Shown: positions 1 through 5,583 of the stretch, piece by piece | Numbering within the stretch: the first letter of the stretch is position 1 | Layout: the number at the start of each line of letters is the position of its first letter | Origin: Dysgonamonadaceae bacterium | GTDB lineage: Bacteria; Bacteroidota; Bacteroidia; Bacteroidales; Azobacteroidaceae | DNA length: 7,100 nt | Reading direction: 5' to 3' | NCBI GenBank assembly: GCA_031282925.1 | Contig: JAITCT010000138.1 | Location: forward strand, 1-7,100 | Notes under the pieces: generated by a model | Databases searched by the model: none | What the model saw: only the letters and a program-made list of their open reading frames with translations | What the model was told of the DNA's origin: nothing | Position numbers and translations under genes: made by a program

Positions 1-13
1 TTTATTTCATGCG

Positions 14-45
14 CTTGGAAAACCCGAGTTTTTCATCTACTTTTG
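14..45 (+). promoter_or_regulatory. Bacteroidota-type promoter for aspS
   Basis: A CTTG at 14-17 (-33 element) and TACTTTTG at 38-45 (a perfect TAnnTTTG -7 element) are separated by 20 nt, matching the consensus of the Bacteroidota primary sigma factor. The -7 box ends 27 nt before the aspS start, which predicts a leader of roughly 20 nt. No Shine-Dalgarno sequence is visible; the leader is A/T-rich, as is usual in this phylum. The TTGACA at 62-67 lies too close to the start codon to act as a -35 box for aspS. Confidence 0.65.
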
Positions 46-72
46 CCGAAATTTTAAAAAGTTGACAAATTT

Positions 73-1818
73 ATGTACAGAACGAAGACTTGCGGGGAAT
101 TACGCATCGCTCATTTGAATCAGGAAGTAGTTTTAGCCGGTTGGGTACAAAAGGCGCGGAAGTTCGGCGGGATGATTTTCGTCGATTTGCGGGACAGGTA
201 TGGGATTACCCAGCTGGTTTTTAACAGGGACATTCATCCCCGATTATGTGAAGAAGCTGAGAAATTAGGCCGTGAATGGGTGATTCGGGCAAAGGGACAA
301 GTGGCCGAACGCTCCAATAAAAACCCGAATATTCCGACCGGGGACATCGAAATTACCGTATCGGAACTGCAGGTTCTGAATCCTTCGGAAACGCCTCCTT
401 TTACTATCGAAACCGATACCGACGGCGGGGACGACCTGCGGATGAAATACCGTTACCTGGATTTGCGCCGGACGGTGGTATATTCCAACCTGGAACTCCG
501 CCACCGAATGGCTTTTGCTACCCGCGCATATCTGAACGGACAGCAGTTTCTCGAAGTGGAAACGCCTGCAATGGTCGGCTCTACGCCCGAAGGCGCCCGC
601 GATTTCATCGTTCCTTCCCGGATGAATCCCGGCGAATTTTATGCCCTGCCGCAGTCGCCGCAGTTGTTCAAGCAGTTATTGATGGTTTCGGGTTTCGACC
701 GTTATTTCCAGATTGTGAAATGTTTCCGCGACGAGGATTTACGCGCCGACCGCCAACCGGAATTTACGCAAATCGACTGCGAAATGTCGTTTGTCGAACA
801 GGAAGATATTTTGAATCTTTTTGAAGGATTGATTCGTTATCTGTTCAAAACCATCAAGGGGACAGACATTCCGGCAATGCCGCGCATGACGTATGCCGAA
901 GCCATGAGATTGTACGGATCGGATAAACCGGACACGCGCTTTGCCATGCCTTTCACAGAATTGAAAGACCTGACCGGCGGAAGGAATTGCGGCGTTTTCG
1001 ATAATGCCGAATATGCAGGCGCGATTTGTGCCGAAGGCTGCGCCGCCTATACCCGCAAGCAACTGGACGAATTGACCGGTTTTGTAAAACGTCCGCAAAT
1101 TGGAGCGGGCGGTTTGGTATATGTTCGTTACGAAAGCGACGGAAGCGTAAAATCTTCCGTTGATAAGTTCTATACGCCGGATGACTTGAAACTATGGCTC
1201 GGAAAAGCAAACGCCAAACCGGGAGATTTGCTGTTGATTCTGTGCGGCGCAACCGGGAAAACCCGAAAACAATTAGGCGAACTCCGTTTGGAAATGGGTT
1301 CCCGCATGGGACTGAGGGAAAAAGACCGGTTCAGCTGTCTTTGGATGGTGGATTTCCCGCTGTTGGAATTTGATGAGGAAGCGAATCGTTATTACGCCAT
1401 GCATCACCCGTTCACAAGTCCGAAGCGCGAAGATATTCCGCTTCTGGATACCGATCCGGGGGCTGTACGCGCCAATGCTTACGATATGGTGATTAACGGG
1501 GCGGAAGTTGGCGGCGGTTCTATCCGTATCCATAACAGCGAGGTGCAGCGGAAAATGTTTTCATTGCTCGGTTTCACGGAAGCGCAGGCGCAGGCGCAAT
1601 TCGGTTTTTTGATGAATGCTTTCAAATACGGCGCGCCTCCGCACGGGGGAATTGCTTTTGGTTTAGACCGGCTTGTTGCCATTTTCGCAGGCTTGGATTC
1701 GATTCGCGATTGCATTGCTTTCCCGAAAAACAATTCCGGCCGCGACGTGATGATTGACGCTCCGGCTGCGGTTTCCGGCGAGCAACTGGAGGAATTGCAT
1801 TTAACGGTGAACCGGTAG
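73..1818 (+). CDS. aspS: Aspartyl-tRNA synthetase (AspRS), complete, 581 aa
   Basis: This cytoplasmic class IIb enzyme activates aspartate with ATP and loads it onto tRNA-Asp for translation. The N-terminal OB-fold anticodon-binding domain covers about residues 1-110 ([20 protein letters not shown] at 23-42). The catalytic core shows motif 1 around FLEVETPAM (159-167), followed by STPEGARDF (170-178). Motif 2 is [18 protein letters not shown] (218-235), with the ATP-contacting Arg219. Motif 3 is [10 protein letters not shown] (525-534), with Arg533. The bacterial-type GAD insertion domain lies at about 290-410. The length is normal for bacterial AspRS, and the start gives the expected MYRT-TCGEL N-terminus. 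Whether it is strictly tRNA-Asp specific or also charges tRNA-Asn cannot be decided here. The gene has its own promoter and converges with the methyltransferase gene. Its last codons, including the TAG stop, lie in the left arm of the palindrome at 1811-1848. Confidence 0.98.
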   Translation: MYRTKTCGELRIAHLNQEVVLAGWVQKARKFGGMIFVDLRDRYGITQLVFNRDIHPRLCEEAEKLGREWVIRAKGQVAERSNKNPNIPTGDIEITVSELQVLNPSETPPFTIETDTDGGDDLRMKYRYLDLRRTVVYSNLELRHRMAFATRAYLNGQQFLEVETPAMVGSTPEGARDFIVPSRMNPGEFYALPQSPQLFKQLLMVSGFDRYFQIVKCFRDEDLRADRQPEFTQIDCEMSFVEQEDILNLFEGLIRYLFKTIKGTDIPAMPRMTYAEAMRLYGSDKPDTRFAMPFTELKDLTGGRNCGVFDNAEYAGAICAEGCAAYTRKQLDELTGFVKRPQIGAGGLVYVRYESDGSVKSSVDKFYTPDDLKLWLGKANAKPGDLLLILCGATGKTRKQLGELRLEMGSRMGLREKDRFSCLWMVDFPLLEFDEEANRYYAMHHPFTSPKREDIPLLDTDPGAVRANAYDMVINGAEVGGGSIRIHNSEVQRKMFSLLGFTEAQAQAQFGFLMNAFKYGAPPHGGIAFGLDRLVAIFAGLDSIRDCIAFPKNNSGRDVMIDAPAAVSGEQLEELHLTVNR

Positions 1819-1848
1819 GGGCGACCCCATGTGGGCGCCCCTACCGGT
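1811..1848. repeat. Strong palindrome spanning both convergent stop codons; REP-like element or bidirectional terminator
   Basis: The arms ACCGGTAGGGGCG (1811-1823) and CGCCCCTACCGGT (1836-1848) are perfect 13-bp inverted repeats. The 12-nt centre, ACCCCATGTGGG, can add about three more G-C pairs after a bulge, leaving a tiny loop. The aspS TAG (1816-1818) is in the left arm and the methyltransferase TAG (complement of 1841-1843) is at the mirrored place in the right arm, so both genes end in CGG-TAG. No T-run follows on either strand, so it is not a textbook intrinsic terminator, though a hairpin between convergent genes could still stop or stabilise both transcripts. The GTAGGGGCGACC-type core resembles dispersed palindromic repeats I recall from several environmental bacterial genomes; that resemblance is from memory and unverified. 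Confidence 0.8.
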
Positions 1849-2545
1849 AAATCGCAAAGATACATGGTTTTTTGGAAAGTTCCGGAACCTGTTTCTTCCA
1901 TTCGGCAACCGTTCCGGTTTTGATAAATTCGCTGCTGAGCGTAATATCGGCGGCGATACAAAGCCGGGTTACCGGTTTACAGGTTTTCAGGATACATTCA
2001 ACGAGTTTTCCGTTGCGGTAAGGCGTTTCGATAAACAGTTGCGTCTGGTTTTCCGAATACATGCGCTGTTCCAGAAATTTTAAGGTTTTAACCCTTTCCC
2101 CTGACTCAACGGGCAAATAACCGTGAAAAGCAAAACTCTGCCCGTTGAATCCCGAAGCCATCAAAGCCAGCAGGATAGACGAAGGTCCCACCAGCGGCAC
2201 AACGGGAATGTTCTTTGCCTGGGCAATGGCAACAATATCCGCCCCCGGATCGGCAATAGCCGGACAACCTGCTTCGGAAATGATTCCAACGGAATTTCCC
2301 TCCTCAATGGGTTTCAGGAAACCCGGCAACTCAACAGGCGGAGTGTGTTTGTTCAACGTGTAGAAAGTCAACCGGTCAACGTCTATTCCCGGATCGGTTT
2401 GTTTCAGGAAACGGCGGGCTGTCCGGACATTTTCGACAATGAAATACCGGAGGGAAGCAATTATTTCTTTGTTGTACGGCGGAAGAACCCGTGGGATTTC
2501 CGTCTCCCCCAAAGTTACAGGAATGAGATACAGGCTTGTCGTCAT
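1841..2545 (-). CDS. SAM-dependent methyltransferase, RsmI/tetrapyrrole-methylase family, short form (234 aa)
   Basis: It belongs to the SAM-binding fold shared by tetrapyrrole methylases and RsmI, which 2'-O-methylates C1402 of 16S rRNA. Motifs in RsmI order are YLIPVTLG (6-13), FIVENVRTARRFL (35-47, where RsmI has an AEDTR motif), GIISEAGCPAIADPG (87-101, matching the SDAGxPxxxDPG loop) and VPLVGPSSILLALMASGF (116-133, the GPSA-type SAM-binding stretch), followed by FHGYLP (140-145). It ends at PCIFAIYR, where the methylase core ends, and so lacks the helical C-terminal extension of the roughly 286-aa E. coli RsmI. I recall the same short form in other Bacteroidetes, so it is probably not truncated. 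Because the AED motif is replaced by VEN, it may be an RsmI paralogue with a different target; rRNA methylation is inferred from the family. It lies 83 nt downstream of the symporter on the same strand, with its own possible -7 box. Confidence 0.9.
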   Translation of the reverse strand: MTTSLYLIPVTLGETEIPRVLPPYNKEIIASLRYFIVENVRTARRFLKQTDPGIDVDRLTFYTLNKHTPPVELPGFLKPIEEGNSVGIISEAGCPAIADPGADIVAIAQAKNIPVVPLVGPSSILLALMASGFNGQSFAFHGYLPVESGERVKTLKFLEQRMYSENQTQLFIETPYRNGKLVECILKTCKPVTRLCIAADITLSSEFIKTGTVAEWKKQVPELSKKPCIFAIYR

Positions 2546-2559
2546 TGTGAAGTTTTTTG

Positions 2560-2567
2560 CAAATATA
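2560..2567 (-). promoter_or_regulatory. Possible -7 promoter element for the methyltransferase
   Basis: Read on the minus strand this is TATATTTG, a perfect TAnnTTTG -7 box, ending 14 nt before the methyltransferase start. No TTG/TTTG is present at the expected -33 distance (around 2587-2591). The promoter is therefore either weak or not real, and the gene could instead be read through from the symporter 83 nt upstream. Confidence 0.4.
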
Positions 2568-2628
2568 GGACTTTCAAATGAAAAAATCGCATAAAAATTT
2601 CCCGTGTAAAAACACTATCTAAAGATGG

Positions 2629-4077
2629 TTAATTCTTTTTTTGAGGTAAAGCAGCCAACCCAATTATCACCAAAGCGGCATTCACAATCAGCAGTTCGTA
2701 ACCGAACCGGTAACCGGCAGTGGCGTTCAAAAGTAAATTTCCCGCAAAACAAAGAATCGGGGAAAGGATGCAAATATATGGAACGGCTTTGTCGCAAGTC
2801 CTTGTGTTGAACAATATCCCAAAAGCAAATAAACCCAGCAGGGGGCCGTAAGTATAGGAAACAATCCTGTAAAGGGCGTCTATTGCGCCGGTGTTGTTGA
2901 TCGCTTTGAAAAGCAGCATGATTCCGATGAAAGCGAGCGAAATCGCCGGATGTACGCACAACCTGATTTTCCGCGCTTTCTTTTCATCATATTTGTCAAT
3001 TTCCAGCAAATCCACACAAATGGAAGTAGTCAATCCCGTCAGGGCCGAATCGGCGCCGGCAAAAGTTACGGCGATAATGCCGACAACAAAGAAGATAATC
3101 GCAGCCATTCCGAAACGGCCGCTTGAAATCAGCGCCGGAAGAATGTCATCGCCCGTTGCCGGTAAAGCGATGTGATTGACAGAGGCGTAATCAAGCGCCA
3201 ATATTCCCAGGCAAAGAAATAATAAATTGACGGGAATAAAAAGGAGGCTGTAAGTGCAAACATTTTTTTGAGCTTCGCGCAGGTTTTTGCAGGAAAGATT
3301 TTTTTGCATCATCTCCTGGTCAACTCCCGTCATAGCGATTGTAACAAACATCCCGCTGATAAACTGTTTGAAAAAATTTTGCCGGGAATACCAGTCATCG
3401 AAAACGAAGATGCGCGAATGCGGACTTTCTTTCACTGTGGTAATTATTCCTGTGAAATCAAGGTTTAATTCTTTTGCAACTTGCAGGATGATAATAACCA
3501 AAGCCGCAATTAAGAAAAACGTTTGCAGCAAGTCGGTCCAGACAATCGTTCTGACGCCGCTTTTGTGGGTATATAACCAAATCATCAGCAGGAAACCGGC
3601 GGCGGTGAGCGTAAAAGGGACGCGCCATGCGTCGAAAATGTAAGTTTGAAGAATCAATACGGCTACATAAAGCCGCGCGCCCGTTGCGACAGTCCGCGAC
3701 AGGATGAAAAATCCGGCTCCCGTTTTGCAGGCCTTGCGTCCGATTCGATTGTCCAAGTAAGAGTAGATGCTGGTAACATTCAGTTTATAATAAACCGGCA
3801 AAAGGATAAATGCGATAACTGCGTACCCCAACAAAAAACCGGCAACCATTTGCATATAGGTCATATCGAATTGTCCGACCATCCCGGGGACAGAAACAAA
3901 GCTGATTCCCGACAGGGATGACCCAATCATCCCGAAAGCGACAATATACCATGGCGATTTTCGGTTGCCGAGGAAGAATGCGGCATTTTCGGAATGTTTT
4001 CTTCCTGTGAAGTGGGAGATAACATACAATATTCCGAAATAGAGCAGGATGAAGATGAATATAAATGTTCCGTTCAT
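2629..4077 (-). CDS. Sodium:solute symporter (SSS family), 482 aa, substrate unknown
   Basis: This is an inner-membrane secondary transporter that should use the sodium gradient to import a small organic solute. Long hydrophobic helices run through almost the whole protein, with a first one at about residues 4-21, consistent with the 12-13 helices of the LeuT-fold SSS family. Family hallmarks are GMIGSSLSGISFVSVPG (49-65) in the first core helix, TSIYSYLDNRIGRK (102-115) after helix 3, and AGADSALTGLTTS (340-352), which corresponds to the conserved STxDS segment of core TM8. The serine/threonine residues of that segment help form the Na2 sodium site in characterised members. The protein is complete; the C-terminus is a short basic tail (PQKKN). 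Nothing nearby fixes the substrate: sugars, sialic acid, amino acids and others are all possible. It lies upstream of the methyltransferase on the same strand and is divergent from the DUF2185 gene. Confidence 0.93.
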   Translation of the reverse strand: MNGTFIFIFILLYFGILYVISHFTGRKHSENAAFFLGNRKSPWYIVAFGMIGSSLSGISFVSVPGMVGQFDMTYMQMVAGFLLGYAVIAFILLPVYYKLNVTSIYSYLDNRIGRKACKTGAGFFILSRTVATGARLYVAVLILQTYIFDAWRVPFTLTAAGFLLMIWLYTHKSGVRTIVWTDLLQTFFLIAALVIIILQVAKELNLDFTGIITTVKESPHSRIFVFDDWYSRQNFFKQFISGMFVTIAMTGVDQEMMQKNLSCKNLREAQKNVCTYSLLFIPVNLLFLCLGILALDYASVNHIALPATGDDILPALISSGRFGMAAIIFFVVGIIAVTFAGADSALTGLTTSICVDLLEIDKYDEKKARKIRLCVHPAISLAFIGIMLLFKAINNTGAIDALYRIVSYTYGPLLGLFAFGILFNTRTCDKAVPYICILSPILCFAGNLLLNATAGYRFGYELLIVNAALVIIGLAALPQKKN

Positions 4078-4087
4078 AAAGCGCTTG

Positions 4088-4118
4088 CAAAAGTACTGAA
4101 ATTTTTCTTTTTGTCAAG
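4088..4118 (-). promoter_or_regulatory. Bacteroidota-type promoter for the symporter
   Basis: On the minus strand CTTG (4118-4115) and TACTTTTG (4095-4088) are separated by 19 nt, a perfect TAnnTTTG -7 box with a good -33. The -7 box ends only 10 nt before the symporter ATG, so transcription would begin only a few bases before the start codon. Confidence 0.65.
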
Positions 4119-4164
4119 CCCTGACTGTACGCCGCATGGTATGGTTTTGTGCATCTAAAGGGAG

Positions 4165-4193
4165 CAGGCATATTTGCAAAACCTCTCTGCCTG
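4165..4193. repeat. Short inverted repeat in the divergent promoter region
   Basis: CAGGCA at 4165-4170 and TGCCTG at 4188-4193 form a 6-bp dyad with a 17-nt spacer, between the two divergent promoters. It could be a regulator site but is short enough to arise by chance. Confidence 0.25.
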
Positions 4194-4201
4194 ATAAAAC
4201 G

Positions 4202-4226
4202 CTGTAAATGCATTTGCTCTTTACAG
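4202..4226. promoter_or_regulatory. Candidate operator: 7-bp dyad enclosing the DUF2185 -33 box
   Basis: CTGTAAA (4202-4208) and TTTACAG (4220-4226) are perfect inverted repeats with an 11-nt spacer that contains the -33 TTTG (4213-4216). A second, overlapping palindrome, AAATGCATTT (4206-4215), also touches the -33 box. A dimeric regulator bound here would block or help RNA polymerase at the DUF2185 promoter. No regulator gene is in the window, so the assignment rests only on symmetry and position. Confidence 0.35.
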
Positions 4227-4243
4227 GGAAAGTGTTACCTTTG
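4213..4243 (+). promoter_or_regulatory. Bacteroidota-type promoter for the DUF2185 gene
   Basis: TTTG at 4213-4216 and TACCTTTG at 4236-4243 are perfect -33 and -7 elements with a 19-nt spacer. Transcription should begin near 4250, about 16 nt before the ATG at 4266. This argues against the upstream in-frame ATG at 4149, which would lie before the promoter. No promoter is recognisable before the next two genes, so it may drive all three. Confidence 0.7.
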
Positions 4244-4265
4244 CTGTGAAATTTATACCCAATCA

Positions 4266-4610
4266 ATGAGTACAATGGACAAACAGGAAAAATCAACAAC
4301 TAACGACGACGTTCCCGAGAGACGGGAAGAAGTAAAAAATTACGCTTTTGTATCCAAAAGGGCGTTGGAAACCGACCATATCGGTTATTGTTATCGAGAC
4401 ACTCCCGAAAATAATATTGACAGCGGATGGCGATTCCTCTGTGGCGATGAGGATGATGAATACCTGGATAATCCTGCAAATGCCGAAACAGTCTATCCCG
4501 AACAAATGCTATCCGTTAATCCTGCTTTGGACGACATTTTGTCTGCTCCTGTGGGTTGCGAATTTGAATGGGACGACGAACAGGAAATTTATGTTGAGAT
4601 TATATATTAG
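4266..4610 (+). CDS. DUF2185 (Imm33-like) domain protein, 114 aa, acidic
   Basis: This is a small cytoplasmic protein with no signal peptide or membrane segment. The domain spans about residues 24-111. It begins with KNYAFVSKRALE (24-35) and continues through IGYCYRD (39-45), DSGWRFLCGDEDDEYLDN (52-69) and PVGCEFEWDDE (95-105). The tryptophan/GDEDDEY block followed by a late F-x-W-D-D pattern is typical of DUF2185. This domain has been listed among predicted immunity proteins of polymorphic toxin systems (Imm33), but many members stand alone, and no toxin gene is beside this one. The roughly 23-residue N-terminus is charged and probably disordered. I chose the ATG at 4266 because it sits about 16 nt behind a good promoter; the in-frame ATG at 4275 (residue 4) is also possible. 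The strong net negative charge would suit binding to a basic partner, which is inference. Confidence 0.8.
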   Translation: MSTMDKQEKSTTNDDVPERREEVKNYAFVSKRALETDHIGYCYRDTPENNIDSGWRFLCGDEDDEYLDNPANAETVYPEQMLSVNPALDDILSAPVGCEFEWDDEQEIYVEIIY

Positions 4611-4659
4611 CTATTTATCAATTCAAAAAAAGTTAATCACCTGATTTAAAAAATTAAAC

Positions 4660-5565
4660 ATGAGAACATTTCAATTTATTCTGTTATTCTGCATGGCCTC
4701 TTTGATTTGTGCCTGCACAGCGAAAAAAGAAGGCGAACCGGTAAGGAATACTACTGAAAAAAACATCGGCATCCAGCTCTATTCCCTGCGTGACGCTATT
4801 AGCGATTCATCCGCCGGCATTGACTCGGTAATCAATGCGGTCGGTCAAATGGCTTACAAATACGTCGAAACGGCAAACTATTCCGGCGGGAAAATTTACG
4901 GCATGTCTCCCGAAGCATTTAAAGCTAAATTAGACGCCGCCGGACTGTCCGCTCTTTCCTGCCACGTCGGCAAAACGCCGGAAGCCGGCATGGATTCGGT
5001 TTGGGCCTGGTGGGATCAATGCATTGCCGCTCACAAAGCCGCAGGCATGAAATACATCGTAATGCCTTCCATGCCCGAACCGGAAGATGTAAAACAATTG
5101 CAGGATTATTGCGGTTATTTCAATCAAATCGGTGAAAAATGCAATGCCGCCGGTTTGAAATTCGGATACCACAACCACAGCGCCGAATTTGAAACAGTGC
5201 TTCCTTTGGGAAATGCTGCTTCCGACAGCATTACATGGTATGATTACATGGTGCAAAATACCGATTCTTCCAAAGTATTCTTCGAACTGGATGTTTATTG
5301 GTCTCAAAAAGGCGGCCGTTTAGCTACCGAATTATTCAAACAGTATCCCGGCCGTTTCGATTTATTGCACATCAAAGATGAAAAAGAATTGGGTGCAAGT
5401 GGATACATGGATTTTGAAGCCCTTTTCAATAATATTGACTCTGCCGTCAAATACCTGATTGTCGAAGTGGAACAATATGATCTTCCTGCTTTCGAATCGG
5501 TTAAGGCGAGTCTGGATTATTTGAACAATGCTGCTTTTGTGAAAGAGGATTATTCTGCCAAATAA
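4660..5565 (+). CDS. Lipoprotein sugar phosphate isomerase/epimerase (xylose isomerase-like TIM barrel), 301 aa
   Basis: The N-terminus is a lipoprotein signal: Arg2, a hydrophobic stretch, and the lipobox ICAC with the lipidated cysteine at 19. The mature protein should therefore be anchored in a membrane and face the periplasm or cell surface. The rest is an AP-endonuclease-2/xylose-isomerase-like TIM barrel. It starts at IGIQLYSLRD (36-45) and has the expected metal and active-site positions: Glu70 (YVETANY), His102 (SCHVG), YHNH at 170-173, FELDVYW at 208-214, HIKDE at 237-241 and the late EVEQYD at 269-274. Relatives isomerise or epimerise sugars, inositols or keto-sugars using a divalent metal. 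The export signal points to an extracytoplasmic sugar rather than a phosphorylated one, so the 'phosphate' in the family name may not apply. It begins 49 nt after the DUF2185 gene with no promoter that I can recognise, and ends 18 nt before the ATPase/nuclease gene. Confidence 0.9.
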   Translation: MRTFQFILLFCMASLICACTAKKEGEPVRNTTEKNIGIQLYSLRDAISDSSAGIDSVINAVGQMAYKYVETANYSGGKIYGMSPEAFKAKLDAAGLSALSCHVGKTPEAGMDSVWAWWDQCIAAHKAAGMKYIVMPSMPEPEDVKQLQDYCGYFNQIGEKCNAAGLKFGYHNHSAEFETVLPLGNAASDSITWYDYMVQNTDSSKVFFELDVYWSQKGGRLATELFKQYPGRFDLLHIKDEKELGASGYMDFEALFNNIDSAVKYLIVEVEQYDLPAFESVKASLDYLNNAAFVKEDYSAK

Positions 5566-5583
5566 GATAAAAAACAACTGAAT

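Noticed and set aside
61..67. GTTGACA resembling a sigma-70 -35 box before aspS
   Set aside because: It is only a few bases before the start codon, so it cannot drive aspS, and a Bacteroidota-type promoter is present at 14-45.
1582..1599. Tandem GCGCAG hexamers in aspS (coding for Ala-Gln repeats)
   Set aside because: The segment between GFT and QFGF has the same length as I recall for other AspRS proteins, so there is no expansion; it is ordinary coding sequence before motif 3.
2597..2628. Possible terminator behind the symporter (ATCTTTAGAT followed by a T-rich tract on the minus strand)
   Set aside because: The stem is only 4 bp with a 2-nt loop, too weak to support a terminator call.
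3785..4213. A 142-codon minus-strand open frame overlapping the symporter start
   Set aside because: It is out of frame with the well-supported symporter, shows no recognisable family, and crosses the promoter region.
4149..4265. A 39-residue upstream extension of the DUF2185 gene from the in-frame ATG at 4149
   Set aside because: It starts upstream of the -33/-7 promoter at 4213-4243, its cysteine-rich translation does not resemble the domain, and it runs through the divergent regulatory region.
4611..4659. A promoter or terminator between the DUF2185 and lipoprotein genes
   Set aside because: The 49-nt AT-rich gap has no TAnnTTTG box and no stable hairpin; co-transcription is the simpler reading.
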